Notes: generated from the sequence alone by a model not told the origin. A stretch of 64,000 nt of DNA from Clostridia bacterium UC5.1-1D2 (GCA_001304855.1 BBZN01000022.1:1-64000), one strand, 5' to 3'. Shown: positions 1 through 11,492, counted from the first letter of the stretch. Translations and numbers: made by a program.

Positions 1-1395
1 CGCTGCCGGAGGGAGAACCGCCGCCACCGGAGGGAGAACCGTCGCTGCCGGAGGGAGAACCGCCGCTGCCCGAGGAATCGCTGTCACCGGAGGGGGAGAC
101 GCCGCCCACAGCGCCGTAGGGTATAGTCGGTTCCGCTTATCTTCAGGACGCTGTTGTCATTCTGGCCATAAAGCTGAAGCATCTCGTTATAATAAGTGTA
201 TTTGATATTCTGTATGGAATATCCCGACGCTGGCGTACCCAGTCCGCCGCGGAGGAAGAGATACTGATAATTTCCTGCATAGGAATAGTGACTGTCATTG
301 TTGGTCACATCCACCAGATAATTCTGCCCCCCTATCCTGACAATATTCCACATATGGCCGATTCCGCTGTTCAGAACACCACTGACACTATAACACTCCG
401 CATCGCTAAAGCTTGAGAGATCGCAGAGATACTGAAATGCTTTTGCGTAGCCCTCGCACACAACCTTGGTAGAAACGTCCCCGTCAAACACATAGATCAG
501 CTGCCAGGGATCCCCATAGTCCGTATTGGCTGTTAAGGCGTCTCTATTATAGTCTGTATTCCTGCATATGTAGTCGTTATAGGCCGCAAGCTTTTCGTAA
601 TCGGACTTGGATGCATTCTGTGAGACTACAGAGCTTGCAGCTTTGGCGGCAGCCTGAGCAGCCTTGACCTTGCTGCTGCTAACAGAATAGACTCCGCTGG
701 AACCCCTGTAGGCGGGGGCTGCGGTAAAGGAGAAAATCACCTTAAAATCCTTAACTCCGTCCTCCGTCTTGTTGAAGTTGTAGCGTGTGACCATCCCGCC
801 GTCGGTTTTGTCAAACCAGTAAAAATGGTAAGGGTTGTCTATCAAAAGTGCATGGAGGAGTTTATAACGCTCGTTGCTGTCCACTCCCAGATATTCCAGA
901 GGATTCACAGCGCTCCGGGGATGTGTTTTCCGTAAGTTCCTTCCAGGTAAAGGAGGTCCGGCTGGGGGTATAGGTGAATTCCGTGCTGCTTTGTTGTCCG
1001 GAGGCGACCTTTTGGGCTTCCTTTGCCAGCGCTTTGTAAAGCCTGTATGTTTCAGCGGAGAGATTGTTTTCTCCTGCAATGGCGTAGGCGGCCGGAAGGG
1101 TGAGAGAATCCTGATAGAAGATAGATTCAATATAATTGCTGAATAAAGCATCGTTATCCGGCAAATCCACATCCGCAGTGACAGTCTCAGGTTCCAATGA
1201 AAGTTTTATATCCTTGCGGGAAGAGACTGGGTCGGACTTATCCGCATTGGAAGCGGATGCCGTCTTATCCTGACGGACATTTGCAAAGGCGCTGTGCAAG
1301 GTAGTGGTGGACAATCCCTGAGACAGGCAAAGGGATAATACACCGGTAAGCGCCAGCTTGATAAAAATTCGGTGTTCTTTTGAGTAAGTAAACAT
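1..1395 (-). CDS. Secreted transglutaminase-like protein, 3' end outside window, frame broken
   Basis: Probable exported protein with a transglutaminase-like (papain-fold) domain. The N-terminus (start at 1395) has a basic segment and a hydrophobic signal peptide (about residues 11-38). The core domain lies around 300-480 on this strand and shows the Cys motif VCEGYAKAFQYLCD, then GHMWNIV with the His and YLVDVTNND with the Asp, which is the expected Cys-His-Asp order. The tail, positions 1-110, is a Gly/Ser/Pro repeat of the type GSPSGSGGSPSGSD and continues past the window edge, typical of a flexible wall-proximal linker. The frame changes near 900-950 and again near 95-115, joining otherwise continuous sequence, so the gene is probably intact in the organism. 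Substrate is unknown: such domains can be proteases or cross-linking enzymes. Confidence 0.75.
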
Positions 1396-1938
1396 AAACT
1401 GCCCCCTTCTTTTGTATATAACGAACCGCCGCTTTGGACCGCCTCTTTCGCCAGGGCGTGTTTAAGCATTCATCCCCGCCCTCTGTGCATTCTGCTTCGC
1501 GGTATATCTGGCCTAAATTCAGGCTGCATGGCCCGCTGCGCCCCTTCATTTGGCCGGACTCCTGCGCAAAGCGGAAGGAACAGCCGGCAGAAAGCAATGT
1601 CCAAACACGTATAAGGGAATTTGTATTCAGTAATTTATGCGGCAGAGCGCCAGAAGCAGAGGCCGTATAAAACGTAATTAGATAATATCATACGGGTGTA
1701 ACCGAAAGTGTAATAGAAGCGTGAAGGAAGTGTGAAAAACAGGGGGGTTATAAATAATATTTTTTACTTTTTTACTTATTTCACAGCCCGCCAATGGGCA
1801 GAATGATAAAAAAGAAGTAAAATAATAAAAAATTGGTATAATTTTTAACAGAAAACTATAGAAATATTAGGTGGGTTGTTGTTATAATGGAGAGGAACAT
1901 TTTACGCAACAATATACGGAAGGTGAGGAGAAAATATT
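1396..1938. other. Divergent intergenic region, 543 bp
   Basis: Separates the minus-strand transglutaminase gene from the plus-strand S1-domain gene. The part after about 1670 is very AT-rich and holds two TATAAT-like hexamers (1837-1842 and 1883-1888), but I could not pair either with a convincing -35 box. The 1400-1670 part is G+C-rich without a convincing gene. No RNA gene or repeat was recognised. Confidence 0.5.
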
Positions 1939-2703
1939 ATGAGTGATGAAATGAACAAAGAGTTGGAGGCAAATACAGCAGCTGAGGAACCCGCCCAGAC
2001 CATGGAAGATTTTGCAGCAGAATTGGAAGCTTCCTATGCGACCATGAACAGGAGACAGATTGAGATTGTGGAAGACGAAAGCGGCGTCAGTGAAAAATGG
2101 GCGCATTTTGCACAGATGCTGGAGGATAAAACCGTTATAAAGATTAAAATTTCCGATGCTGTCAAGGGCGGAGTCGTCACATATGTGGACGAGGTGCGCG
2201 CTTTTATCCCTGCGTCCCAGATTTCCACGGAGTACGTGGAGAAGCTGGAGGACTGGCAGGGCAAGTATCTTGAGGTTGTAGTGATCACCGCCGATCTGGA
2301 GAAAAAGAGACTGGTTCTCTCAGGCCGTGAGGTTGAAAAGGAAAAGAAGGAAGCTGAAAAGCAGGCGCGTCTGGCTGAATTTAAGGCGGGGGATGTAGTG
2401 GAAGGCACTGTGGACAGCATTAAGCCATACGGCGCATTTGTGAAACTGGCGGAAGGAATTGACGGCCTGGTTCATATTTCCCAGATCAGCACCCAGAGAA
2501 TCAAGCATCCAAGTGCTGTGCTCACAGAGGGGCAGACCGTTAAGGTGAAGATTCTTTCCGTAGCAGACGGGAAGCTGAGCCTGAGCATGAAGGCTCTGGC
2601 AGAGCAGCAGGCGGAGACGGAGGCGCACGCAACCTTTGACTACAAGGAGACTGCACAGGTGTCCACAGGCTTAGGCGACTTGCTTAAGGGGCTTAAGCTG
2701 TAA
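1939..2703 (+). CDS. S1 RNA-binding domain protein (short ribosomal protein S1 homologue)
   Basis: A 254-residue cytoplasmic protein with two S1/OB-fold domains, at about residues 60-130 and 148-220, joined by a charged Lys/Glu helix (KEKKEAEKQARLAEF). The second domain has the classic S1 signature GTVDSIKPYGAFVKL followed by GLVHISQIS. Full-length bacterial S1 has four to six such domains; Firmicutes often carry shorter versions whose role in translation is uncertain. The acidic N-terminal 50 residues are low-complexity. The start is supported by GGTGAGGAG a few bases upstream. It sits 24 bp ahead of the relQ-type gene and may be co-transcribed with it. The frame is intact. Confidence 0.85.
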   Translation: MSDEMNKELEANTAAEEPAQTMEDFAAELEASYATMNRRQIEIVEDESGVSEKWAHFAQMLEDKTVIKIKISDAVKGGVVTYVDEVRAFIPASQISTEYVEKLEDWQGKYLEVVVITADLEKKRLVLSGREVEKEKKEAEKQARLAEFKAGDVVEGTVDSIKPYGAFVKLAEGIDGLVHISQISTQRIKHPSAVLTEGQTVKVKILSVADGKLSLSMKALAEQQAETEAHATFDYKETAQVSTGLGDLLKGLKL

Positions 2704-2727
2704 GATTAAGAGATAGGAGGGATAAGA

Positions 2728-3390
2728 ATGACCAATATCCCCAAATCGGACGACCAGGTTGACCAATGGCGTTCGGTCATGTTTTTATATGATTCGGCAC
2801 TAAAGAAGGTTAACACTAAGATTGAGATACTGAACAATGAATTTGTGAGCCGTTATGACTATAACCCCATTGAACACATCAAGTCCAGGCTGAAAACAGC
2901 AGACAGCATTGTCAAGAAGTTAAAAAAGGATGGGTATGAGGTTTCCATCGAAAATATGATGGAACGTCTGTCGGATATTGCGGGAATTCGGATTATTTGT
3001 TCTTTTACATCGGATATCTACCAGATTGCAGATATGATATCAAGGCAGAACGATGTGACGGTCCTCCATGTGAAGGATTACATCAAGAACCCCAAACCCA
3101 ATGGATATAAAAGCTACCACATGGTGGTCACCGTCCCCGTATACCTTACGGACGGACCGGTGGAGACAAAGGTGGAGATCCAGATTCGTTCCGTTGCCAT
3201 GGACTTCTGGGCCAGCTTGGAGCACAAGATCGCTTATAAGTTTGAAGGCAACGCGCCTGAGAACCTTTTAAAAGAGCTGAAAGCCTGCGCCGACATGGTG
3301 GATATGCTGGACGCCAAGATGTTCTCGCTGAATGAGGCGATTACTGAATTCGCCAGAGAGCAGCAGGAGCTGGCTTCGGAGGAGACATAA
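2728..3390 (+). CDS. relQ: Small alarmone synthetase, RelQ/YjbM type GTP pyrophosphokinase
   Basis: Predicted to transfer pyrophosphate from ATP to GDP/GTP to make (p)ppGpp. The 220-residue length fits the stand-alone RelQ (SAS1) family, which lacks the hydrolase HD, TGS and ACT domains of long Rel. Visible synthetase motifs are GIRIICSF, the KPNGYKSYH loop that contacts the guanine nucleotide, VEIQIRS, and MDFWASLEHKIAYK. The C-terminal helical stretch (about 175-215) matches the family's tetramerisation helices. AGGAGG precedes the ATG. A separate HD-type protein resembling small alarmone hydrolases lies at 59669-60216, so both activities may be encoded in this window. The frame is intact. 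Confidence 0.9.
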   Translation: MTNIPKSDDQVDQWRSVMFLYDSALKKVNTKIEILNNEFVSRYDYNPIEHIKSRLKTADSIVKKLKKDGYEVSIENMMERLSDIAGIRIICSFTSDIYQIADMISRQNDVTVLHVKDYIKNPKPNGYKSYHMVVTVPVYLTDGPVETKVEIQIRSVAMDFWASLEHKIAYKFEGNAPENLLKELKACADMVDMLDAKMFSLNEAITEFAREQQELASEET

Positions 3391-3434
3391 GACAGGACCG
3401 CTGTCCGCAGATCGAAGGGTACAGCTTCTGAGAG

Positions 3435-5281
3435 ATGGGGCTCCACAGGGCCGGACTGCAATCAGAAAGAAGAATCTCAGTGAACAGGTTTATAAAAGAG
3501 ACAAATGAGGTCATGAAGTTGAACCTGCGCCAGCTGGCAGTATTTATATTGCTGTACCGGCTGGTGGCAGGTACATTCTATATCAGGCTGGTGAATCAGC
3601 TCTTAAGGTTCTCTTTGCGCGCGGCAGGGTACAGCTACCTGACCATGAGCAATATGGGGGCCTTTCTTTGGCGCCCGGCCACGGTTGTATGCGTGGCCCT
3701 GGCTCTGGCTGCAGGCATGGCCCTCATGCTGGTGGAGATAGGAGGGATTATAACTGCCTATCAGGCCTCCGCCTACCTGCGCCGGGTGGACTCTGTAGCT
3801 ATCTTAAAGGGAGCCCTGGAAAAAGCAGGGGACGAGTGGAGAAAACGGAACTGGCGGCTTCTGCCTCTGGGTCTTGGCACTTATCTTATGATGAACAGTT
3901 ATCTGCTCTTTCGCATTCTTTCCAGGATAAAGCCTATGAATTTTGTTATGTATGAGCTCCTTCACTCGTCCGGCGGGAGGCTGGGCCTGGCAGTGCTGGC
4001 TGCGGTGCTGATTGTAGTGGGCATGTCAACGATGCTCATATTTTTTACCTGCATGGTGGAGCAGAGGAATTTCTATGACGGGCTGAGGCGCAGCGTGGAG
4101 CTTTTGAAAAACAGAGGCTGTGGGCGGTTGGGCTTTTACTGGCTGTGAATGTGCTGGCTGCCGCATTTCTGCTTCTGCTCTATCTGGTGATTGTGGTGGT
4201 GTCTGCCGTGGTAGTTACGTTGTTTGTGGATAATTATGCATCCATGGCGGTGCTGGCCGCCGTCTGCGGGCGGCTGGAACTTCTGGTACTGTTTATCGGC
4301 GGGATTCTGGTTGTGCTGGTGGACTTTGGGGCCCTCACTGTAATTTACTATCAGTCCGAGATGAAGAACAGTCACGGTGAACCCTGGGATTTTACCCCTC
4401 CCTACGAGCTTCATTTTAAACGAAAGTGGCTTCTGACCCTCACCGGGGCTATGGCAGGGGCCAGCCTCTTTCTTATATTTGATATGGTGTATAACGGAGC
4501 TTCGCCGGACTGGTCCGTTCTGGGGCAGACTGAGATAACGGCCCACAGAGGAAGCTCTAAGATGGCGCCTGAGAATACCATGGCGGCCATTGAGATGGCT
4601 ATTGACGAGATGGCCGATTACTGTGAGATTGACGTTCAGACCTCTGCCGACGGGATTGTGATGGTATGTCATGATCTGAACCTGAAGCGGGTGGCGGGGG
4701 TAGACAGGCGACTGGGGTCCATGACCTACGACCAGCTTAGGGAGCTGGAGGTGGGCGGCCACGCAGACAGCCGGTTTGCAGGTGAAAAAATTCCCTCCCT
4801 GGAGGAAGTTCTGGATGCCTGCAAGGGCCGCATTAAGTTAAACATTGAGCTTAAGAATATAGGAAATGCTTCCGGCCTGCCGGAACAGGTGGCTGCTATG
4901 GTTAAGTCCTACGGCATGGAGGGCCAGTGTGTCATTACTTCTGTGAAGCTGGGATACCTGGAACGGGTGAAGGCTCTGGACCCGGATCTGAGGACAGGAT
5001 ATATTCTGGCTGCGGCCTACGGAAAATACTATGAAAACGAAGCGATCGACATTATCAGCATCCGGTCCAGCTTTGTGAATAAACATCTGGTGGAGGCTGC
5101 GCATGAAAATGGAAAAGCCGTCCACGTATGGACGGTCAACAGCAAGTCGGATATGGAACAGATGAAACTTTTGGGAGTAGATAATATCATCACGGATTAT
5201 CCTGTGCGCGCGCGGGAAATACTATACAGGGAAGAGGCCACGGAGGGCCTGCTTGAATACCTGAGGATGATGTTGAGATAG
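3435..5281 (+). CDS. Membrane-anchored glycerophosphodiester phosphodiesterase, frame broken
   Basis: An N-terminal multi-helix membrane domain (glycerophosphodiesterase membrane domain type) is followed by a C-terminal GDPD TIM barrel, which hydrolyses glycerophosphodiesters to glycerol-3-phosphate and an alcohol. The catalytic domain starts around 4534 with [15 protein letters not shown], then [18 protein letters not shown], giving the His-Arg, Glu-x-Asp and His residues expected for catalysis, and ends with VHVWTVN and NIITDYP. The frame shifts by one base near 4128-4132, where restoring GGGG in place of GGG joins the two membrane parts as [13 protein letters not shown]. The start is uncertain: ATG at 3435 or GTG at 3480; neither has a strong ribosome site. 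The active site may face the cell exterior, but that is inferred from the family. Confidence 0.8.
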
Positions 5282-5342
5282 AGTATGCAGACGGCAGGAT
5301 GAATGTTCATGCATACCCGGAAGAAGGAACAGGAGAGAACAT

Positions 5343-5795
5343 ATGAGAGCGGTAGTACAGCGGGTGACACAGGCCAGTGTAACGGTGGACGGAGAGATTA
5401 TAGGCAGAATCGGCAAGGGGTTTCTTATACTCCTTGGGGTCGCGGAGGGAGACACCAGGCAGCTGGCGGAAAAGATGGCGGATAAGATATGCCGCCTGAG
5501 AATTTTTGAGGATGAAAATGGAAAGACAAACCTCTCTCTGGAGGATGTGGGAGGAGAACTGCTGGTTATCAGCCAGTTTACCCTGTATGCAGACTGCAGA
5601 AAGGGAAACAGGCCCAGCTTCATAAAGGCGGGGGCGCCCCAGATGGCGGAATCCCTGTACGGACATTTTATGAAGCAGTGTGAGACGCACGTGGATGTGG
5701 TGGAGCGGGGAAGGTTCGGAGCCGATATGAAGGTGGAATTGTTAAACGACGGCCCCTTTACCCTCATGCTGGACAGCGAGGAGCTGTTTGGTTAG
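5343..5795 (+). CDS. dtd: D-aminoacyl-tRNA deacylase
   Basis: Hydrolyses D-amino acids mis-attached to tRNA (and Gly from tRNA-Ala), a cytoplasmic proofreading enzyme. The 150-residue protein has the two family signatures that form the active site across the dimer: SQFTLYAD in the middle and NDGPFT near the C-terminus. It begins [17 protein letters not shown], as in most family members. GGAGAG upstream of the ATG serves as ribosome site. The gene is uninterrupted and lies 60 bp after the phosphodiesterase gene; the two functions are not obviously related. Confidence 0.95.
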   Translation: MRAVVQRVTQASVTVDGEIIGRIGKGFLILLGVAEGDTRQLAEKMADKICRLRIFEDENGKTNLSLEDVGGELLVISQFTLYADCRKGNRPSFIKAGAPQMAESLYGHFMKQCETHVDVVERGRFGADMKVELLNDGPFTLMLDSEELFG

Positions 5796-5821
5796 AATTG
5801 GAAAGGCAGAGGTATTAAAAT

Positions 5822-6282
5822 ATGGCAAAGATAATGGAGCGCGTACTGTACTATAATCCGGGTACTCCGGAGGCAATGAAATATGTGCCGCTGATGAAAA
5901 GCGTCCTGGTGCGTATGGGAATCAGAATTAAAAATATAGGCCTGATCAAGTGATGGAGAAGGTGGGATACCTGGCGGGAATTCCGGGATTTGAGGCTGCC
6001 AAAGCAGCCGGCGGAGCCGGAATGGCAGAAGGAGCTGCCGAAAAAGCCCGGGAGGGGACGGAGACGGAAGAGACGGGGAAGATTCCTGTGGAGATGATGG
6101 TTCTCCACCAGTTTACCAACCGGCGCCTGGACGAGCTTCTTCTCAATCTGAGAAAGGCGGGAGTGCCGAAAATAGAACTGAAGGCAGTTCTCACAGAGCA
6201 CAACAGCGGCTGGACCTTTTACCATCTCTACGAGGAATTGAAGGAAGAGCATGAGACTATGACGGCAGGGAACCAGGCATGA
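5822..6282 (+). CDS. DUF3783 family protein, frame broken
   Basis: A small cytoplasmic protein of about 153 residues, function unknown. The C-terminal part carries the DUF3783-like stretch KAVLTEHNSGWTFYHLYEEL, preceded by VLHQFTNRRLDELL. The middle is an Ala/Gly/Glu-rich linker. The N-terminal 40 residues and the remainder are in different frames; adding one C near 5940 gives a continuous IGPDQVMEKVGYLAG join, so this is most likely a lost base in a C run. Its stop overlaps the start of the next gene (ATGA), which points to coupled translation with the VWA protein. Confidence 0.7.
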
Positions 6283-7674
6283 CGGACCCAACCAGACACA
6301 GGCAGCTGGAGGAGCTGGACTTGGTGGAGCTCTGTACCAGAGTTCTTTATCAGGCCAGAAATGAGCTGTACCTGAATATGCGTTTTTTAGATGTTTCTCT
6401 CAGCAGCCTGGGATTCGAGGCTGACTGGGGGAGACGCGGACTGGCCACGGACGGACGGCTGATTTATTATGGGCCGGAGCCCCTTCTGGAGCGATACCGG
6501 CAGGGCAGGTCCAGGGTAAACAGGGCCTATCTTCATATGCTTCTCCACTGCCTCTTCTGCACATGTATACCCGGGGAGACAGGGATAAGCTTTACTGGGA
6601 TCTGGCCTGTGATATCGCCATGGAGAACGTAATAGACGGACTGTACCAGAAATGCGTCCATGTGTCCAAAAGTCCTCTGCGCCGGGAGACTTATCTGAGA
6701 ATCGGCAAGGCCCTGGCTGAAGCCCGCAAGGGCCCGGACGCGCCCGCTTTAGGCCCGTCCCGGCCCGTCCCGGTGTTTACGGCAGAGCGCATTTACCGGG
6801 CTCTTGTGGATATGAAGCTGCCTGAGCGCCGTATTCAGCTGCTCCAAAATGAATTCATGGTGGACTTCCATGATTTGTGGGAACAGGATGAACCAGAGAG
6901 ACAGAGGCAGATTCGCAGAAACCAGTGGGAGGACAACCGGGAGAAAATGCAGACGGCTATGGAAACCGGCAGTGAGAACTCTAAGGACGACAATGAAAGC
7001 CTCCTCGACCAGATACAGGTGGAGAACCGGGAGCGGTATGATTACAGACGCTTCCTGCGCAAGTTTGCAGTTCTCAAAGAGGAGATGCAGGCAGATCCCG
7101 ATTCCTTTGACTATGGGTTCTACACCTACGGCCTCTCCCTGTACGGAAATATGCCTCTCATTGAGCCTGTGGAATCCAGGGAGGTTTACCGGGTGGAGGA
7201 CTTTGTTATTGTCATAGACACCTCTATGTCCTGCTCTGGAGAACTGGTGAGGCGGTTTCTGGAGGAGACATATGATGTGCTTTCGGAGACGGAGAGTTAT
7301 TTTAAGAAAGTCCGCATACACATTATCCAGTGCGACGACAAGGTGCAGTCCGACGTGATGATTACATGTCATCAGGATCTTAAGACGTATATGGACGGCT
7401 TTGAGATTAAGGGCCGGGGCGGTACGGATTTCAGACCTGCATTTGAATATGTAAATGGCTGAGGGCCAGGGGAGAGGCTGCCAATCTGAAGGGCCTCATT
7501 TATTTTACAGACGGAAAAGGAGTTTATCCTGTGAAGGCGCCTCCCTATGACACGGCCTTTGTCTTTGTGGAGGACATGTTTACAGACGAGTCTGTCCCCG
7601 CCTGGGCCATGAAGGTGGTGCTGGAGGAGGAACAGATAATGGAGTATGGCAATAAGAAGGAGAGCAGTATATGA
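6279..7674 (+). CDS. VWA-like (DUF2201-type) protein, partner of the MoxR ATPase, frame broken
   Basis: About 465 residues. The N-terminal half resembles the putative metallopeptidase part of DUF2201-type proteins; the C-terminal half is a von Willebrand A-like domain with the metal-site start VIVIDTSMSCSGE near 7210 and a later GRGGTDFRPAF and YFTDGKG. Such proteins pair with MoxR AAA+ ATPases, and here the next gene is exactly that, overlapping by ATGA. Two frame breaks: near 6560 (adding C gives LFCHMYTRGDRDKLYW) and near 7458 (adding G gives NGLRARGEAANLKG). Role unknown; MoxR-VWA pairs are generally thought to act in protein assembly or metal insertion. Confidence 0.75.
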
Positions 7675-9225
7675 ACATCAAACGGGCGAAGGAAGAAATA
7701 AAGGACACCATTGAAGCCTATCTTTTAAAGGACCAGTGGGGAGAGTACGCCATCCCCGCTATCCGCCAGCGGCCGGTGCTGCTCATGGGCCCGCCCGGAG
7801 TGGGGAAAACCCAAATTATGGAACAGATTGCAAGGGAGTGCGGCGTAGGGCTTGTATCTTACACCATAACCCATCACACGCGCCAGAGCGCAGTGGGGCT
7901 TCCTTTTATCGAGAAAAAAACATATGGGGGCAGGGCGTATTCGGTTACGGAGTACACCATGAGCGAGATCGTGGCCTCCATCTATGAAAAATAGAGGAGA
8001 CGGGGCTTACGGAGGGAATTCTCTTTATCGATGAGATAAACTGCGTGTCCGAGACTCTGGCGCCTACAATGCTCCAGTTTCTGCAGTGCAAAACCTTCGG
8101 AAGCCATAAAATACCGGAGGCTGGCTGATTGCAGCTGCCGGAAATCCGCCTGAATACAACAAGTCGGTCAGAGAGTTTGACGTAGTCACCCTGGACCGCA
8201 TTAAAATGATACAGGTCGAGCCGGATTTGGGCGTATGGCAGGAGTACGCATCCAGGGAGAATATTCACCCCGCCATTCTCTCCTATCTGAACATTAAGCG
8301 CCAGTATTTCTGTCTCATAGAGACTACGGTTGACGGAAAAATGTTTGCAACCCCCAGAGGCTGGGAGGACTTATCCCAGCTCCTTGGGGTCTATGAGAAG
8401 CTGGGTAAAAAGGCGGACAGGGACGTGGTGGGACAGTATATCCAGCATCCGAAGATTTCCAAGGACTTTGCCAACTACCTGGAGCTTTATTATAAGTATC
8501 AGAACGAATATCAGGTGGAGGAAATCCTGGAGGGTGTGATCCGGGAGGAGCTCTGCGCCCGGGTGGCCAAAGCTCCCTTTGATGAGCGCCTCAGCGTTAC
8601 CGGCTTCTGCTCTCAAAGCTTGGGGAGGGCTTCAGGGAGCTGCGCCATAAAAACCAGGTGATGGAGCTGCTGATGGAACAGCTAAAGGCGTTCAGGCAGG
8701 AGCTGGAGAAAAACGGGGCGGGCGAAGCGCCGGAACAGGAGACGGAAGGAAGGAGGAGCAGCAAAGAACCGTTTTTCAGAACTCCTTCTGATGTGATGGA
8801 GGAATTGAGAGCTGAATCAGAATCCCGGCGCGCCTCGGGAAAAGACAGGGACTTTTGGGCAAAAGGGAGGAACGGCTTTCCAGGCAGGCGGAGTCCTCAT
8901 GGAGGGTTACGCCAAATCCCTCAAAGCCATGGCCCTCACAGAGAAGGATCGGGCCTGGCAGTGGGTGCGGGGCCGCTTTATGGAGGAGAGCGACCGGTAC
9001 GAGGCCATGAAGGAGCATTGCGGCCTTCAACTGGAGCACGCCTTCGACTTTATGGAGGCGGCTTTTGGAAACAGCCAGGAGATGGTGGTCTTTGTGACGG
9101 AACTGAACACGGGGGAGTCCTGCATTCAGTTTCTAAATGAATACCAATGTGAGCGGTACTACCGATACAACAGAGAGCTGCTTTTTGACCAGCAGGAACA
9201 GGATATCCGCAGGAGGATGGGATAA
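7671..9225 (+). CDS. MoxR-type AAA+ ATPase, several frame breaks
   Basis: An ATP-driven chaperone-like protein of about 520 residues. The N-terminal AAA+ core shows Walker A GPPGVGKTQ (near 7793), Walker B ILFIDEINC and sensor-1 region LIAAAGNPPEYN. The rest is a helical domain ending in a region rich in charged residues. Breaks occur near 7990 (an A run), 8122 (adding G gives PEGWLIAAAGNPP), 8605, and twice between 8850 and 8900; all are explained by single lost bases. It is translationally coupled to the VWA gene upstream, so the two proteins probably work together. The C-terminal third has no domain I can name. Confidence 0.75.
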
Positions 9226-9301
9226 GGCAGCGGCGGCCCTTTGACAGCGGGACAAGCCGGCTGTCCGCCGGAGGCAGAGATTCTAAAGAGGGGTGTTAAA
9301 C

Positions 9302-11427
9302 CATGAAAAACAGATATCCGTAATTACTCTGATACCCAGATCCAGCCGGTTCTATGCAGACCAGGTGCAGGCCCTGTTCGGGGACCATGCAGAGGTCAGA
9401 TCCTACAGCACAGGGGATCGGTCTGTAGAGAGCCTTCAGCCTTCAGACCTGTATCTTGTATCGACGGATGCATTTGAGGAGGCGGAAGCCGCAAAACAGT
9501 ATGTGCCCTCAGACGGACAGGTAGTTGAGATACAGCTCACCTATCCCAAGGAGGTGATCCGCCGTCTGAAAAAGATTCCCAGGGGGACCAGGCTCTGTTT
9601 GTCAATGCAACCCGCCAGATGGCCCGGGAGGCCATCACTCAGTTGGAACAGCTTGGCGTCAACCAGCTGGGATTTGAACCGTACGGTCCCGACTCCCAGG
9701 TTCCGGAAGGGATCTCCCTGGCTGTGACTCCCGATGAGATGGACTTTGTGCCTGAGGGCATGGAGGAGGTTATCAATATAGGCCACCGCCCCTGCACGCC
9801 GGGAACCATGATAGAGATGGCCATACGGCTGGAGCTGGAGGGCCTTCTGGAGGAGAAAGGGTTCCGGAATTATATGAAATCCATGGCGGCCGGAAATTAC
9901 AGTTTTGACCAGATGTTTGTCCGTTCCAGAAAGATGGAGAGCCGTTTTGATATCCTGATGGATATTTTGGATGAGGGAATGATTGGAGTCAACGAAAAGG
10001 GGGAGGTTTACGCCTGTAACCAGAAGGCTGCGGAGATTACCGGCGTAAACAGGACCCGGGTTTCAGGAAAAATCTGGAGGGAGGTCTTTCCCTACATTCC
10101 ATTTGACGCCTGTATGGAGGGAAAATCTGCACTGCCTCCCAAGCTTATCCGCATCGGGACGGCCAACATTAACCTGGGGCTGGTCCCTGTGCTTCGCAAC
10201 GGGGAGTGCATCGGCGCCTTTGCAGCCTCCAGAGGTTTAACGATCTGGAAAAACGCCAGAATGAATTGAGAAGCCAGCTGCTTCACAAGGGATACAGGGC
10301 GAAATACAGGTTTGAAGATGTGATTGGACATTCCCAGGCGGTGGAAAAGACAAAGGCAATTCTCAGGAAAATGGCAGTGACGGAGTCCCCGGTACTGCTT
10401 ATAGGCGAGACGGGGACGGGCAAGGAGCTGCTGGCCCATGCGGTCCACCTGGCTTCCGGCCGCAGCCAAGGGCCTTTTGTGGCCATCAATGTGGCGGCTA
10501 TGCCTGAAAACCTTTTGGAGAGCGAGCTGTTCGGATATGAAGAAGGAGCCTTTACCGGCGCTAAGAAAGGCGGCCGGCCGGGGCTTTTTGAGTTTGCCCA
10601 CAAGGGCACCCTTTTTCTGGATGAGGTGGAGGGAATGAGCCAGGCTATGCAGGTGAAACTGCTGCGTGTCCTGCAGGAGCAGGAGATTATGCGTGTGGGA
10701 GGCAATCAGATTATCTATGTGGATGTGCGGATTGTGGCGGCTACCAACGAATCCCTGGAGGAAAAGGTGGAGGACGGAAGTTTTCGGAGAGATCTGTACT
10801 ACCGCCTCAATGCCCTTCCTGTGCTCATACCTCCTGCGGGAACGGGGGGATGATATCCTGCTCCTGCTGGAAACTTTCCGCATAAAAAGCGGAGGCCGGT
10901 TTCGGCTGTCGGAGGAGGTGCGCAGGCTGATAATGGAGTATCCGTGGCCCGGAAACATAAGGGAGCTTCAGAATGTGGTGGAGTACCTGAGCTTTACAGG
11001 GCAGGATGAAATCAAAGTGGCTGACCTGCCTCCTACCTTTGTGCGGTCTAAACAGAAGGGCTGCCCGCCTTTGAAGGCGCCGGCCCCCGCGCCGGAGCCC
11101 CTTTTGTTAAACTTGCCGGGACGTTCCGCCATGAGCGTCCCTGGAAATCCTTCAGAAAATGTCCCGGGCCAAATCTGCCCCGAAGGCTTTTGGTTTGTGC
11201 TGGAGCAGCTTTACCGAGCTTCCCGAGAAAACAGGATGATTGGGAGAGAGGGGATCCTGAAGGCAGCCAGAGATATCTGCCTTCCTCTGTCCCAGAAGGA
11301 GGTGAGGAGCGTCTTAAGCTTTATGGCAGAGAGGGGAATCGCAAAAGTCAGCAAAGGGAGGGGCGGCAGCCGGATCACACCAATTGGTCAAAATATGTGG
11401 GAGCAGTACGAAAGATTAACCAGATAG
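9302..11427 (+). CDS. Sigma-54-dependent transcriptional activator with PAS domain, frame broken
   Basis: An enhancer-binding activator of RNA polymerase carrying sigma-54. Order: an N-terminal sensory region resembling the PrpR-type receiver (about residues 1-200), a PAS domain ([19 protein letters not shown]), then the AAA+ domain with Walker A GETGTGKE, the sigma-54 contact loop EGAFTGA, Walker [10 protein letters not shown] and arginine region [10 protein letters not shown]. After [11 protein letters not shown] the C-terminus does not show the usual Fis-type helix-turn-helix; instead about 80 residues resemble a winged-helix fold. The preferred start is ATG at 9302: adding one A to the A5 run joins [12 protein letters not shown] to the rest; GTG at 9293 is the alternative. 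Other breaks are near 9615, 10235 and 10845. A consensus sigma-54 promoter follows at 11493, so it probably activates the next operon. Confidence 0.85.
11379..11388. promoter_or_regulatory. Possible upstream activator site (palindrome)
   Basis: A perfect 10-bp palindrome ACCAATTGGT inside the 3' end of the activator gene, about 105 bp before the sigma-54 promoter. That is a usual distance for an enhancer-binding protein site, and a partial copy (GACCAAAT) follows near 11427. A palindrome this short could also occur by chance. Confidence 0.25.
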
Positions 11428-11492
11428 ACCAAATGAACATTAACATGGAATCACATACTACGTATAATCAAATAAAACGGGGAATATACTGG

